Positions 35,091 through 46,619 of a DNA stretch of 64,000 bases are shown here, piece by piece. The notes under the pieces were generated by a model. It saw nothing but the letters and a program-made list of their open reading frames with translations. It made no database searches and was not told the DNA's origin. The translations under genes were made by a program, and so were the position numbers. Position 1 is the stretch's first letter. Each line of letters opens with the position of its first letter. The DNA is from Heterotrichella gracilis (lineage: Eukaryota; Sar; Xanthophyceae; Tribonematales; Xanthonemataceae), in assembly GCA_032358255.1 (NCBI GenBank), contig JAULBX010011878.1, forward strand, positions 1 to 64,000, in the 5' to 3' direction.

Positions 35091-36273
35091 GCTGGGAAGT
35101 GCGGTTGTGGTGTGCGGCAGGCTGTTGGTAGGAGAGCTTGCGTCAGGTGGTGCCAGCCTTCTTGGGAATACCATGCATGCAACTAACAGGGGACGTGAAA
35201 CTTGGTCCTTATGTTACAGCTTGTTTTTTAAGGCATCAGACGGCCTATATTCAAGGCCTTGACACCCCATTGCCAGGGGGGGAGGGGCTGCTAAGAGTAT
35301 GTGCATGCTATGGCTGTATATGCATGCATATGTTGTCAAGGCTTTGCACTAGCGTCTCCCCTCACTTGAGGCCGAGTGATGGAAGATCTTCACAAACGTT
35401 TGTGTTGTCGCACCGAGGTTTGCACAGGCGTTGCCACGCCTGCCAACCAGTGCAGCAACTCAAAAACCCTTGAGCAGGGTCTGCACGGGGACGTTTCCAA
35501 AGCCTTGCAAAGCAACACCTTCAAACCGAGTAATCCTCGTGCTCCAGGTTTTTGGCATGGCAAGGCAATGCACGACCTGCACTCAACAGCCTTGAAACTC
35601 CTTCGGTAGTGGCCTAAAACCGCGTGCATGCCCATGGTTCGTGTATGCATGCATGTGTTGACAAGGCTTCACACCAGCACCTTCCCCCACAATGGGCCGA
35701 TTCCGTGCATATCTTCAACATCTTCAACATCTATCGCGTCGCGCTGGAGTTAAACAGTCCACACCTGCATGGCGCGCCTGCGGCATGCAACCCCTCCCAC
35801 TCCTGTGCCCGCTGGCCAGATTGGCTCTTGGCATCACGTGCACGGCGCTGCACTTCAGCTGCCTCGACGCGTGGATTGGAAAATGGCCCCATTTTGTTCG
35901 ACGCGGTTCGTAGGCAAACGGGCCAAAGACCGTCGACGCGCTTCGTGGGAAAGCATACAAAAGGGGCTTTCATACCTGGCGAACCCACCTATTCTCATCT
36001 GAACCCTCATGCTGCCCTGATCACACGTCCACTGCACGGTTGCTACTGTGATAACCAACGCTGAAATACGCACGCCCATTCCCTGCCCGGGCCCTGAGCA
36101 AGGCAGTTGAAGCCCTGTCCTTAGCCAGTGCTGAAACGCGTTTCGTCCCTGTCGAGCCCATCCACTTCTTATCACTCTTTCCTACACCAAGGTCTCCAGT
36201 CCAACCAGCTTTGTGGTTGCTGCCTGCTGTTGGGTGCAACGTTGTTAACACACCACCTGTTCGCAACCTCACC
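35091..36273. other. Intergenic region, oxidoreductase to repeat-protein gene
   Basis: Holds unrecognised short frames only. A word like GACGCG..TTCGT recurs around 35868-35950. Probably the 3' flank of one gene and the promoter of the next. Confidence 0.45.
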
Positions 36274-39200
36274 ATGTCTTCCTCACCCGCCGACCTCAGC
36301 AACGCTGCAGCAGCGCTGCAAGACGCGGTTCCAGTGCCCAAGACCGCCAAGTCCAAAGGCAAGAAGGGTGCAAGGTGAGGCAGCGTGCTTCGATGCAGTT
36401 CCACTTGGTTTCGAATGCATGCAGTGCTGTCGTGACTGATTCAGCCCGTCCTAGAGGGCGATCCGTGTGTTGCCCACCACCGCCCAACCCACTGCCTCTC
36501 TTGCCGTGGACGTGGGTTCACCCTCTTCCCCGAAACACCTTCGCAGCGCTGCTAGTAGCTCGTTATTGTGTTCCCACGGCACGTTTTACACGACCATGAG
36601 GCGCGTGAATCCACCTGTGTACCCAACGGCGTCGTACGACTGTGGGAAACCTGTAAACTAACTGCACCTGACGTTACTTGAGTGCCTGATCGATGTTCAC
36701 CCACCCTTCTCCACCGCGCCGCCCTTTGCAGCGCGTGGGCCCGGCAGCATTCGTATATGCATGCATTCCAACCTGAACGACAGCATTGCGTGGCCATCAA
36801 CAGCCTATCTGACGTGCGCTCTGTTTCCTGCAGGCCTTCACGGACTGTGACCGCTGCTGAGCTGGAAAAGTACCAAGAGTGCCTCAAGAAGTCCAGGCTG
36901 CTTCCGGGAAGCTTAAGGGCGGCCCCCGTCCGTGAGGTGAGATGCGTTTGATGGACACTCGTTGGGGTGTGCTGTATTGAGTACTATGGGCTCCAGGCAC
37001 CTTTACCTGACGCCCGGGCTTATTTCCTTGAGTACACGCGATGGGCAGTTGTTTTCGCTTTATGGGTACAGAGCTTGTTGGTTCATTGAACAACCCGCAC
37101 CAATCAACTATTGGTGCGGGTTTGCCAGTTTGCCACCATGGCTGCCTGCAGCCATGTACACTCAGAACATAGTTTGGAGTCTAGCTATAGCTAGCTAGCT
37201 ACCTTCTTTTGCGTCTGGATGTTTTGTTTCAATAAGCAAACCCGTTGCAATGCATATGGAAACCTGTGGCTGTAGCGGTCTGCTGTGAGTACTAGTGCAT
37301 GACCCTCGCCCCACACCCTTGTTCACCCACCCCCACCCTTACCCTTTCCTGGCCAGCCGCCTGTTGTGCTCACACGCCTGTGTGTTTGAAAGATATAGAT
37401 AACAACCTTGCTAAATTGCCTGTTTTCTTGTTGTCTTGCAGGCTCCAGTGGTCCCTGAGAGCCGGGCAGCGGGAGGGGTCCACATGCGCCAGAAGCCCAA
37501 GAAGAACAAGAAGAACCCCACCTCCAGCGCCCTCCCCACCCTCGCGGCACCTGCCCCATCTACCACCCCCCAGCCCATCGACGAGCCAGTGGCGCCCACC
37601 ATCGCCACCACCCCAGTCCCTACCGCCGCCTCCACCGCCACCGCCACCCCCACCGACCTCCCCCACCACGAGGCACCTTCCTCTCCACCCACAGAGGCTG
37701 TGGACCAGGAGGCCTGCGTGGGCGTGGACACACCAGTGGCACCAACTGCCACCCACAGCGAAGCCCCCAAGGCGCCTACCACCACCTGCACCGCCATCGT
37801 GCCCTGCATCCCTAGGGCCCTCACCATCTTCGCCATCCCTGCCACCTACAACATCGCTCCCTACAACACCAGGGCGCCCGCCATCCCCACCAGCACCGCC
37901 ATCGTCCCATACATTCCCGGGACCCCCGCCATCCCCACCATCACAGCCATCGTCCACCACACCCTCAGGACGCTGACCATCCCCACCATCCTCGCCACCA
38001 CCGCCGTCGTCCCCTACACCCCCGGGACCCCCGCCATCCCCACCACTATGGCCATCGTCCCCTACACCCTCGGGACCCCTGCCATCCCCGACATCCCCGC
38101 CACCACCGCCATTGTCCCCTACACCCCCAGGACGCTGGCCATCCCCACCACTATGGCCATCGTCCCATACATCTCAAGGGCCCTCGCCATCCCCACCAGC
38201 ACCGCCATCGTGCCCTACATCCATGGGACGCTGGCCATCCCCACCAGCACCGCCATTCTCCCCTACACCCCCAGGGCGCTGGCCATCCCCACCACCACAG
38301 CAATCGTCCCCTACACCCCCAGGAGCCTCGGCATCCCCACCAGCACCGCCATTGTCCCCTACGCCCCCAGGGCGCTGGCCATCCCCACCAGCACAGCCAT
38401 CGTCCCATACACCCCCAGGACCCTCGCCTTCCCCATCACCACCACCGCTGCAGGCCCAGCAGCCATGTCGCCCACCACCACCACGCCAGGACCCACACCC
38501 ACCAACCGCACAAGGCCGATGGCAAGGACATTGCCACAGGTACGCACCTTGCCCTGACCAGCCACACTTGTGATGATATGCCTTGTCTGAGCCACCTCAG
38601 TGCATAACATGCATGATGGAAGGCGGAAATACTTTGGGAGGCGGTGTAGGCGGTGGGCGCAATTGCATAATGCACTAAATGCACCACACTGCGAACCCCA
38701 AACACCAAAACCCTAAACCCTATACTTGATCACCCAAGCTCGTTTTCTAGGGTTTAGGGTTTAAAGAAGGGTACCACACACCCCACAATGCGCTACAATG
38801 TACCCTCACCATAAAAAACCCAAAATCCAAAACCCAAGACTGTCACAACCCTAAACCCAAAACCCTAAACTTTATGCCACAATGCCACAAGCCGTGCGGT
38901 GCTGGGTGTGTGTTGTATGTGCCCTGCAATGCATGCTGGCTGACCGTTGCTCAACCCCCTTTTTACCCCCCCTGTGTAGATGGATGACATGACCCCCCTG
39001 GTGACCCTGGCCAAGGGCAAGGGGGCCTGCTGCAGTAGTACTGTACTACTGTACTACCTGCGCATGGCGGTGGATGCACGCGGCAGCGGCATTGGGATGT
39101 TTGTCAAGGCAAGCAGCACCACCGCACGCATCTTTGAGCACAGGTGGGTGGCGTGGCTGCATGTGCGTCACTGGGCAGAAAGGGTAGGAAGGGTGGTTGC

Positions 39201-40082
39201 ATAAATGTATAATACTGGGTCCTGGTTGGTGCAAGTGGTTGGGTTGCATGTCTGTCACGGGGCAAGTGGTGTGGTTGGGTTGCATGTCTGACATTGGGCC
39301 CTGGTTGGTGCATGTGGTGGTGTGGCCATGTGCTGGTGTAGATTCAAGTAGCATATCAGGGCTGCTTCTGTGTGTGCCTGTGAAATAAAGCAATAATTGT
39401 AATAATTAAAAGCAATGATTCAGATCTCTATACGTTTTGCATTACCCTACCTGACCCCCTGCACATCATGCATTGCCGCAGGTTCCCCCAGCCAACCCAG
39501 CGCCCCGACCCCGACCATGCCGCACCCCACCAGGCGTCTACCTACGAGCCCCTGGGCGAGCCCTACCGCGCCACCTTTGCGCACAGCGTCCACCCCACCG
39601 CACCAGCCCAGCACACCACCAGCTGCAGTCTCCTGGAGGCGGCACCAGCTGGGGACCGCAGCAGCAGCCAGCCTGAGGGAGACGCACATGCAGGCGATGT
39701 GGCCCCCACGCAGGGGGGTGGCAGCATCAGCATCAGGGGAGAGGGGAGGAAGCGCTCCTGCTGGCGGCGCCTGGTGAAGGAGGCTGCCAAGCGGGTGGCG
39801 GCTGTGAGGCGCGCGACACGGCGGCGGGCAGGGGAGGAGGAGGTGGTCGCCGGCGCTGCTGGGGGTGCAGCACCACAGCACGTGGTTGAGGCGGGGCCCA
39901 CGCCAGGTGGCAGCCCCGCATGCGATGTGGATGTGCCAGCTGGCGAGGCGGAGGAGGTGCAGCAGGTGGGGCCCCCCAGCGGTGCAGCGCCCAGCGGGGG
40001 GCGGTGTGCGGCTTTGGGCAGGTCGCTGCGGCGGCTGGCGCTGCGCCTGGCCCCCCGCTGCCTGGCCAGTGAGGTGCTGTAG
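36274..40082 (+). CDS. Unrecognised protein with 16-residue proline-rich tandem repeats
   Basis: Five exons (36274-36374, 36834-36936, 37442-38539, 38980-39143, 39482-40082) join in phase to 688 residues. Exons 1-2 encode a basic, Lys-rich start (MSSSPADLSNAAAALQDAVP, then KSKGKKGAR and TAAELEKYQECLKKSR). Exon 3 opens with another basic patch (QKPKKNKKN), continues with a Pro/Thr/Ala-rich stretch and then about 13 units of a repeat of 16 (sometimes 19) residues with consensus AIVPYTPRALAIPTST. Exon 4 has a compact hydrophobic patch (ACCSSTVLLYYLRMAVDARG), and exon 5 is Ala/Arg/Gly-rich and ends RLAPRCLASEVL. I recognise no catalytic domain. The basic patches would suit nucleic-acid or membrane contact, and the repeat a flexible or fibrous spacer; both are guesses. 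Model confidence rests on phase closure and absence of stops over 1.1 kb in exon 3. Confidence 0.65.
37092..37122. other. Hairpin in intron 2 of the repeat-protein gene
   Basis: Perfect 13-base arms AACCCGCACCAAT (37092-37104) and ATTGGTGCGGGTT (37110-37122) around a five-base loop CAACT. Confidence 0.8.
37793..38449 (+). repeat. Coding 48-bp minisatellite
   Basis: About 13 tandem units, mostly 48 bases, each encoding a variant of AIVPYTPRALAIPTST; a few are 57 bases through insertion of three residues. Units diverge mainly by single substitutions and the reading frame is kept throughout, which argues for selection on the protein. Confidence 0.9.
39148..39320 (+). repeat. Tandem repeat at the start of intron 4
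   Basis: Three degenerate units beginning at the donor: GTGGCGTGGCTGCATGTG with CACTGGGCAG, then GTGGTTGGGTTGCATGTCTG with CACGGGGCAAG, then the same word with ACATTGGGCCC. CTGGTTGGTGCA occurs twice. Confidence 0.7.
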
Positions 40083-41518
40083 GTCAATGTCTGATCACAC
40101 AACTTGAGGCTGTCCTTGAAAACATTCAATCAGATCTGGAGGGTGACAGCTTGACAATCGCGCATGACATCGTCTGTGGTGTTGTTAGCTGATCGCAAAT
40201 GCCAGCGCAGAGAGCCTGTTATTTTTCTTATCAGTGTTTCACATTTACCATAGCCCCATCTGCCAGACACCGACTCAGTAGCTAGTCTAGACACCGCTGG
40301 GGACCTTAATACCAGGACCATTAGATACCAGGCCGTCAGTATATGGTTAGTAACCGTTCTCCATTGAACGGTCAGTTACGTATCAACTTGATGGCGCTTG
40401 TACAAAGCTCACGACTCTGGTGCCCAATTTGTTTGAAAGGCTTGCCAAGTTGACAGCAAATCAAATAGATACGGGCCCTTTTGTTTTGGTTTCAGTTCTG
40501 CTGCAGCATGGGGATGAGCGTGCCGTTCTGTCGTTGTAATGCATGCATCATGCTGTCCATTATGCTACTCTGTTGAAGCTCAGTCCCAAGTGTTTTAGCG
40601 AGTGACTCACTATGACAGCGAAGGGTGAGCAATGTGTATTTTACAGGTGTTGTGTTGGAGGCTGCCATTGAATGGTGTACTACAGTTGGAAACCAGGCAC
40701 AGCGTCTGGAATGTATGCTGGTGATATGGTAGTGCCTTGGGCGTTCAGCTGGCAGGCATTCTAGCTTCTGTTAATTACTACCCCCTACACTGCTGTCCAC
40801 GATTTGGTATTGGTGTCAATGAACACCTGATCCAGATGCCACTGCACTGGCACCATCACGGATGCCATGATTTAAGCCGTGATAATCGTTGAGAAAAGGG
40901 TGAAATTTATGAAAGGAAAGGGTAAAAACCATTTGCAAACATCACATGACTTGCAAGGGATGTTACTAATAACCAGGCGCAGCCTTCCTAATGGTTAACG
41001 CCATTGCCTTTTAAAACACGGCAGGGTCATTCTGTGACAAAAAGTGCAGGAGGATTGGGTTCACTTGTAGAATGAATAAATTGTAATGTGAAAATCAAAA
41101 CTGCCTAGGGCGTTTAACATGCATTGATGGAGTGCAATTGTCACGATGGTTTGAGCAAATGTGCACCATCGAAGCCCTAGAAAATGCCACACGCTATACA
41201 ATAATAACGTACATGTACACAGTTACCAATATTCCTGCCAGTTTGATGGATTTGAAACACATACCTAGGGACAATACAGCAGGATGCTCATCAAACACTA
41301 CACAAGGGTTTTGCCTGCACGCCATCTGTCCCTGTCCCCCATCCGCCACACCCACCATCACGCCCCACCCAATAACCTGGAGAATGCCAAAATTGCAATG
41401 CCTGCTGCAGGCATACCTCAATGCTTCAGTGATTGAGCACAGTTTGACAGTATATGGTACAGCCTACAGTTTAACCTACTTGCCTATCGTTGCAGGGTTG
41501 GCCTGCAACCCTCATACC
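40083..41518. other. Convergent intergenic region
   Basis: Separates the ends of the repeat-protein gene and the AAA-ATPase gene. A segment at about 40975-41060 is faintly tRNA-like but does not fold properly (see rejected items). No gene supported. Confidence 0.5.
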
Positions 41519-44500
41519 CTAAGCTGGGCTTTTCACCCTGTCCCCTTGCACCTGCTCCACCAGCTCCTCCACAGTGTCATACTCTGCACACATACACTCC
41601 AGCGCAGAGGGGGTCATGACGCCGGGGGTGAATGCGCATGCGAATGCCTCCAGGCAGCCAGGTGTCAGCTCCTGGTTGTCCGCCTGGCAGGGGAGGAAAG
41701 GGGGGAGTGTAAGGCATGCACCGCGCGTGGAGGTGGGGGGTGCGGGGGGTATGGAGGAGGAAGGTGCAGGACGCGTGTGTGTGAAGGAGAGCGGGCATGC
41801 AGTAATTCACTCGATACCGGTGGATGTAGTGTTCTGATACCAGAATTTATGAGCTCGCTCACATACGCAGAGTATATAGGGATGCCTAACAGTAGCCCTA
41901 AACTCTGTGATGGCATCCCAGCCGCTTATGGCTCCTCACCTGGAAGTAGTGCCTATTCATTTCAAAGGCCTCAATGCGCAAACATATAGAGTGAAGGGTT
42001 TATGTGTTAGGATGTAGGGTTTCGGCTGTGCTCACCTGGAAGTAGTGCTTGACCATATCGAGGGCCTCCTCCAGGCGCAGGTGCCCCAGGTACAGGGTCT
42101 TGTTGATGCGCCCAGGACGGATGAGGGCGGGGTCAAGCTTGTCGGGGTGATTGGAGGTCATGATCTGAGAAACGGGGAGGGGGAAGGGGTTAGGGGGGGA
42201 ATGGCCACAAAAAGGAACAAGAGATAGGAGGCAGTGGGGATGGTTGAAGCTGCACAGCGCTGCCTAACAAGCTGAATGTCTCCACCTTTGAAGATCAGAC
42301 ACATGCGATGGCCATACTGAGGTCAGCCATACTGAGGCATGACGTGTTGTATTAAGAGTTTAGGCTCAAGACAATTGGATCATGTCCACATGATTCAAGT
42401 GATCACCACAATGCGTTCAGATGCACTACACCACCCCATCCAGCACAATCAAAGGAGGGTTATGTACAATGAAGCCAGATCATGTCACATGATTCCCGCG
42501 CACACACTCACTATATAATATGACCCACCACAGTGCGTTCGGCGAGTCCACCGTCCCATCCAGCACACTCAGATCATGTGGAATGGCCTCAGATCATGTG
42601 CAACCATGCAGATTGGTCATTGAAATGATCAATTGACTCACCACGATGCGCTCGGGCGTGTCCACCACCCCATCCAGCACGTTCAGCAGTCCAGCCAGAT
42701 TGAGCTGATCATCGGGCTCGTCAAATAGGCCCATGCCCTTCAACTTGGGCCCAAATGTGCCCTTCTTGGGGACCCGGTCGGGGGTGGAGGTGCTGGTGGC
42801 CTGTGGGGGGTGGGGGATGTTGGAGGCAGGAATGGTGGTGGGGCGGTGCGTGTGGTGGAAGAAGGGTGGAAAAGGGGATGGTGATATCATGTCGGAGTGC
42901 AAGGCGGTATTACTGGGGTGCAAACATATGCCACTCCCTGACACAGCCAGTTCCAAACCTGGAGAGACATGAAAGAGCAACAGGCCCCCTATATTCCTGC
43001 GGCGTACAAGCACCTTTTTAGCTCCACACACCATTCGAAGGGATTAACATGGTACCACCACCCACCTGCACCTCCCCGTCCTTGTCTTCCTCCCCCTCCC
43101 CCTTCCCCTCCTCCTCCTCGTCGCTTTCATCCTCCTCCTCCCCTTTCTCCTTGGCCCGCTGCTTGGCTGTCATGCGCACCATGTGCCACAGCTGGCGGGA
43201 GGCGGAGGCAGAGGAGGGAGCACCGGAGGAGGACTGGCCCTCACGCTTGAGGACCACGTCGCTGGCGGCATCAATGTCCTCCTGGGAATGGGGAGATTAG
43301 CCAGTCAAATAGTTACATGCATTCAAGCATTACAGACAGATTAGCAGTCAGTCTTGCATATGCGGCGCCATGCAGCCCTTTCCTTGTAAGTACTGTTTGA
43401 ACCACCTATTGATCCCACCCGACTTGAGGTCCTTTCTGGGTAAGGGAGATATGGACAATTAAAACTCCCATACAATTGGGCGCGTTTGAATTAAAAGCAG
43501 GTGGCGGGGAGTGGAGGAGGAGCACCCACATCCTGAATTGGTCACATCCTGATTTGACCACCCCATATCACACGGCCTTGACATCCCCATACCACTATTT
43601 ATGATCCTCACCATGACAAAGATGGTTTTCTTGAATGGCGTGGCCACCACCACGTCCTCCTCCTCCACGTTCACTGTGCGCGCAAACATGATCTCCATAA
43701 GCTCCTGGTTGGTCTTGATGCGCGCAAGAGGGACGTTCACGATGTTGCGACCCGTGTAGGTGGCAAGGGCCTGCACGGAGGGGGTATATGGGTTCAGGGT
43801 TTAGGGTTTAGGGGTCGAGGTTATGGTTATAGTTAGGGACAGGATTTGGGCTGCAGGGAGGCGGGGATGGGGGGATGCGTGGTGCGCAAGGGGCACGTTC
43901 ACGATGTTGCGCACGGCGTAGGTGGCTAGGGATGCAAGTGGGGCGCACGGGGTTGAGGGAGGTTTTAGGATTGGGGCTTAAGGAGGGAAGGGGAGTGAGA
44001 GGGTTGGTGGTGGCTGGTGACAGCGAAGGTCCATGCTGGTGAATGCCCTTGCCACAAACATTCATGAGCGGATGTAGGCTTCACAATTAGGGTTTGGAAG
44101 GCACGCACTGAATGACCTAGGTGGATAGCTTAGGAGGGGACATGTGTGGCACATGCTTGCAATTACAATGGGTCCATCCACATACACCCTATGCTAGGGT
44201 CTTCCAGGGTTTCAGCACCAGCGCAACCGCAACCCCCACCTTGATGAAGGAGGTTTTGCCTGTGCCTGGGGGCCCGTGCAGCAGCAGGCCCAGCTTGTGG
44301 GGGTAGCCGGGGATGGCAAATTTCCCGGATTTTGTGCTGAATTTGTCCACCAGGCGCAGGATGGCCTCCTTCTCAGGGTGGAAAAAGGATGCGAAGGTTT
44401 TCTCCCCTGACAGCTCGTAGCGCTTGTACAGCACCTGGCCTGCCTTGCCGGTCTCCCCCTCCACGTACTTGAGGGGCATGTATAGGTGGCTGCAGGGGTG

Positions 44501-46619
44501 GGAAGGGTGGGCATGACAAAATGCGATAAGCTAGACAATCTGCATGCCCATTACATATGAAGTTTTGGGGTGAGCGGCGGTGGTGTGAAGGTGGCATGTG
44601 GCAATCTTGAGGGGCATGTACAGGCGGCTGCAGGGCGTGTGTGTGTGGTGGTGGGAACGTGGCACGTGGCGATGGGCGAGGGCAGCAGTACATTAATATA
44701 CTTCAGAGTGGTACATGCGTTAGTAAATTGGTGTAACCCTGGTGAGGGCCTCATGGGGGTTGTGCCAAGCATGCGTGCAGGGAAGGTTGGCAGGGTGTGC
44801 ACGGCAGTCATCCATTTGGAACGAGTTATGGACCATCAGAACGCACCGCAGCACGCTGTTTTGCATGCCATGTAGTCCAGCCTCACCCAGCCCCTCTCAC
44901 AACCCCTAGGTGTTGAAAACCCCTCCCACATGAGACACCCTGTACCCTAGCTAGGGTTTCCACCCCTTCCAAACCGCCTACTCACCGCTTGTTGCCCGAC
45001 ACCTCCCCCAGCTTCTTGGCCCGATAATACTCAAACGCCTTCTGCACAAAATCGGCGATCAGGCGTTGGCCGTCGGGGAGGTCGCTCTGTAAGGTGAAGG
45101 AGGTGGTGACAGGGGTGTTGCCGCCGGTGGAGCGCGTCTCCCCAACCTCCACAACCCTGCGATGCGCACATGGGGAATAGATTAAAATATAATGTAAAAG
45201 AATATATATAAACAATAATAAATAAATACAAATGTACTGGGATGGGACAGGTTTGGCATGTGCTCATTTGAACCCTGGCTGGCGAGTTGGCACCCGTAAT
45301 CAATGGTGATAAGATAACAATAGGACTATTATTATCTTATTACCCTTGCCGTGATGCCGCCAGCTTTGTATCCACCACATGCATCCCTGCTCAGAAATTA
45401 CAGGGATGAATGACAGCCTCGACTCACGTGATGAACTTGAGCCCTGGCTGGACCTCCACCTGAACCCCCTTGGGTGGCGTGGTGGTGAGGCGGTACCGCT
45501 TCAGCTCACCCTGCTCGTGGCTGCATGGGGGGGGAAATAATGGGTTAATAGAATATAGCTAAGGGTGAATGCTATAAAAATACAACTACATAAAATATAT
45601 GAGGAGGGGTAGATTGGCAGTCACTGCAGACATGATGCAAACCCTAGGTGAGGTTCGTGGCAGGTGGGTAGCGCTGGCAGTTGGGAGCAAGTTTAGGGTT
45701 TAGGGTTTAGGGTTTAGGGTTTAGGGTTTAGGGTTTGTCACCTTCAAACCCTAAACTGCGCTGTTTTAGGGTTTAGGGTTTAGGGTTTAGGGTTTGAGCA
45801 AGCATGCATGTGGGTAAAAGAACGTATGCCCCGATGCATGGCACCTTTTGCATTGAGGTGCAAAGGAGTGTATAGAAATACCGGTGTCATACAGTGTTCG
45901 GGTTATGAGCGCTGGGCGGGGTTGTGGGCATCATGAGAACCGCCCAGCTCTGACCACAAAACCCTACTTTAGGGTGATGACCACAGCATGCACAGCACAC
46001 ACTTAACAGGAGCAACTTGTGCACGGGCAGGGCCCACCCACCTGCGTCCATCGTCCTCGTCGTCGCTGTCCTCGCCTGCTGGCGCCGCCCCGTCAAAGTC
46101 GATCAGCGTCATGCCCCCGTCCCTGAACCTCTCAGTCACGCCCTCCAGCGAGTTGAGGTAGCACATGATGGCCTCCTGCAGGACCTTGTTCTTCCTTCCC
46201 TCCTACAGGGAGACAGTTACAAGCGGGTGAGGGGGCGGTGGGGTGGCGGCGGCGTGGCACGGGCAAGCACAAACCGTTCTGGCATGCCCAGGCATGTGGT
46301 GGGCGGAGCATGCATTGGTGCAGTACAAGTTCCATTTGGAGACACAGGCTAAGCAATGCTTGGGTTGGGTGGCGAAAAGCATTACAGCCCTTACCGGGTC
46401 CCAGTAATATCCGTTGTCGGTGTGTGAGATGACTCGCGTGCACATATTCTCTGCCTTCTTGCCAGTCCTCAGGTATTGCAGGGTGTCAAGCAGACGGGGC
46501 AGGAACTCTCGGACCAGCAGCGGCATCAGGAGGCAAAGGAGAACATCCAGGAGCATGTGGCCAGTGCTTATCTTGTTCATCATACCAAACTGGGTGAGGA
46601 TCTCGGGAGTAATCTCCAT
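41519..46619 (-). CDS. BCS1-like AAA ATPase
   Basis: Ten exons (46619-46395, 46202-46042, 45520-45428, 45156-44986, 44489-44240, 43770-43612, 43281-43066, 42800-42642, 42164-42036, 41683-41519) close in phase to 575 residues. The N-terminus has a hydrophobic helix (HMLLDVLLCLLMPLLV) suggesting a membrane anchor. The AAA core shows Walker A GPPGTGKTSFIK at the end of exon 5, Walker B TIFVMEDIDA across the exon 6/7 border, and sensor/arginine region IMTSNHPDKLDPALIRPGRI, the last typical of BCS1 and plant AAA-ATPase-at-mitochondrion-type proteins. Between Walker B and the sensor lies an unusual insertion of about 100 residues, rich in Glu, Asp, Lys and Ser. BCS1 itself threads the folded Rieske protein across the inner mitochondrial membrane; whether this paralogue does so is uncertain, because the BCS1-specific N-domain is not evident. 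At four junctions the exon edge is copied into the adjacent intron. Confidence 0.87.
41931..42082 (-). repeat. Duplicated exon 9 edge with donor (AAA ATPase)
   Basis: Exon 9's end and donor (42029-42082) recur at 41931-41980 in the following intron, sharing CTCACCTGGAAGTAGTGC and AGGCCTC. The copy retains the splice donor (CCAG followed by GTGAGG on the minus strand). Confidence 0.85.
42380..42700 (-). repeat. Three tandem copies of the exon 8 edge (AAA ATPase)
   Basis: A unit of about 118 bases contains the exon 8 end and its donor: the original at 42635-42698 and copies at 42522-42578 and 42401-42454. All share CACCAC, TGCG.TC, CCATCCAGCAC and a flanking ATCATGT word. Each copy keeps GT at the junction. 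Confidence 0.85.
43722..43970 (-). repeat. Duplicated exon 6 start with acceptor region (AAA ATPase)
   Basis: The first codons of exon 6 and part of intron 5 (43722-43800) recur at 43883-43965 inside intron 5, sharing ACGTTCACGATGTTGCG and GTAGGTGGC.AGGG. A TTTAGGG tract sits between the copies at 43796-43811. Confidence 0.85.
44469..44640 (-). repeat. Duplicated exon 5 start with acceptor (AAA ATPase)
   Basis: CTTGAGGGGCATGTATAGG and TGGCTGCAGG at 44469-44496 recur as CTTGAGGGGCATGTACAGG and CGGCTGCAGG at 44607-44634. The copy keeps the CTGCAG acceptor on the minus strand. Confidence 0.85.
45691..45795 (+). repeat. Largest interstitial telomere-type array in the window
   Basis: Six and a half GTTTAGG units at 45691-45736 and about four more at 45764-45795, separated by a short segment that carries the opposite orientation (AAACCCTAAAC, 45746-45755). 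Located in intron 2 of the AAA-ATPase gene. Confidence 0.95.

Noticed and set aside
40975-41060. tRNA-like segment with CTTTTAA anticodon-loop appearance
   Set aside because: Anticodon stem and T-arm do not pair; at best a decayed tRNA-derived fragment.
45691-45795. Chromosome end or assembly join suggested by the TTTAGGG array
   Set aside because: The array is short and sits inside an intron, with exons of one gene on both sides.
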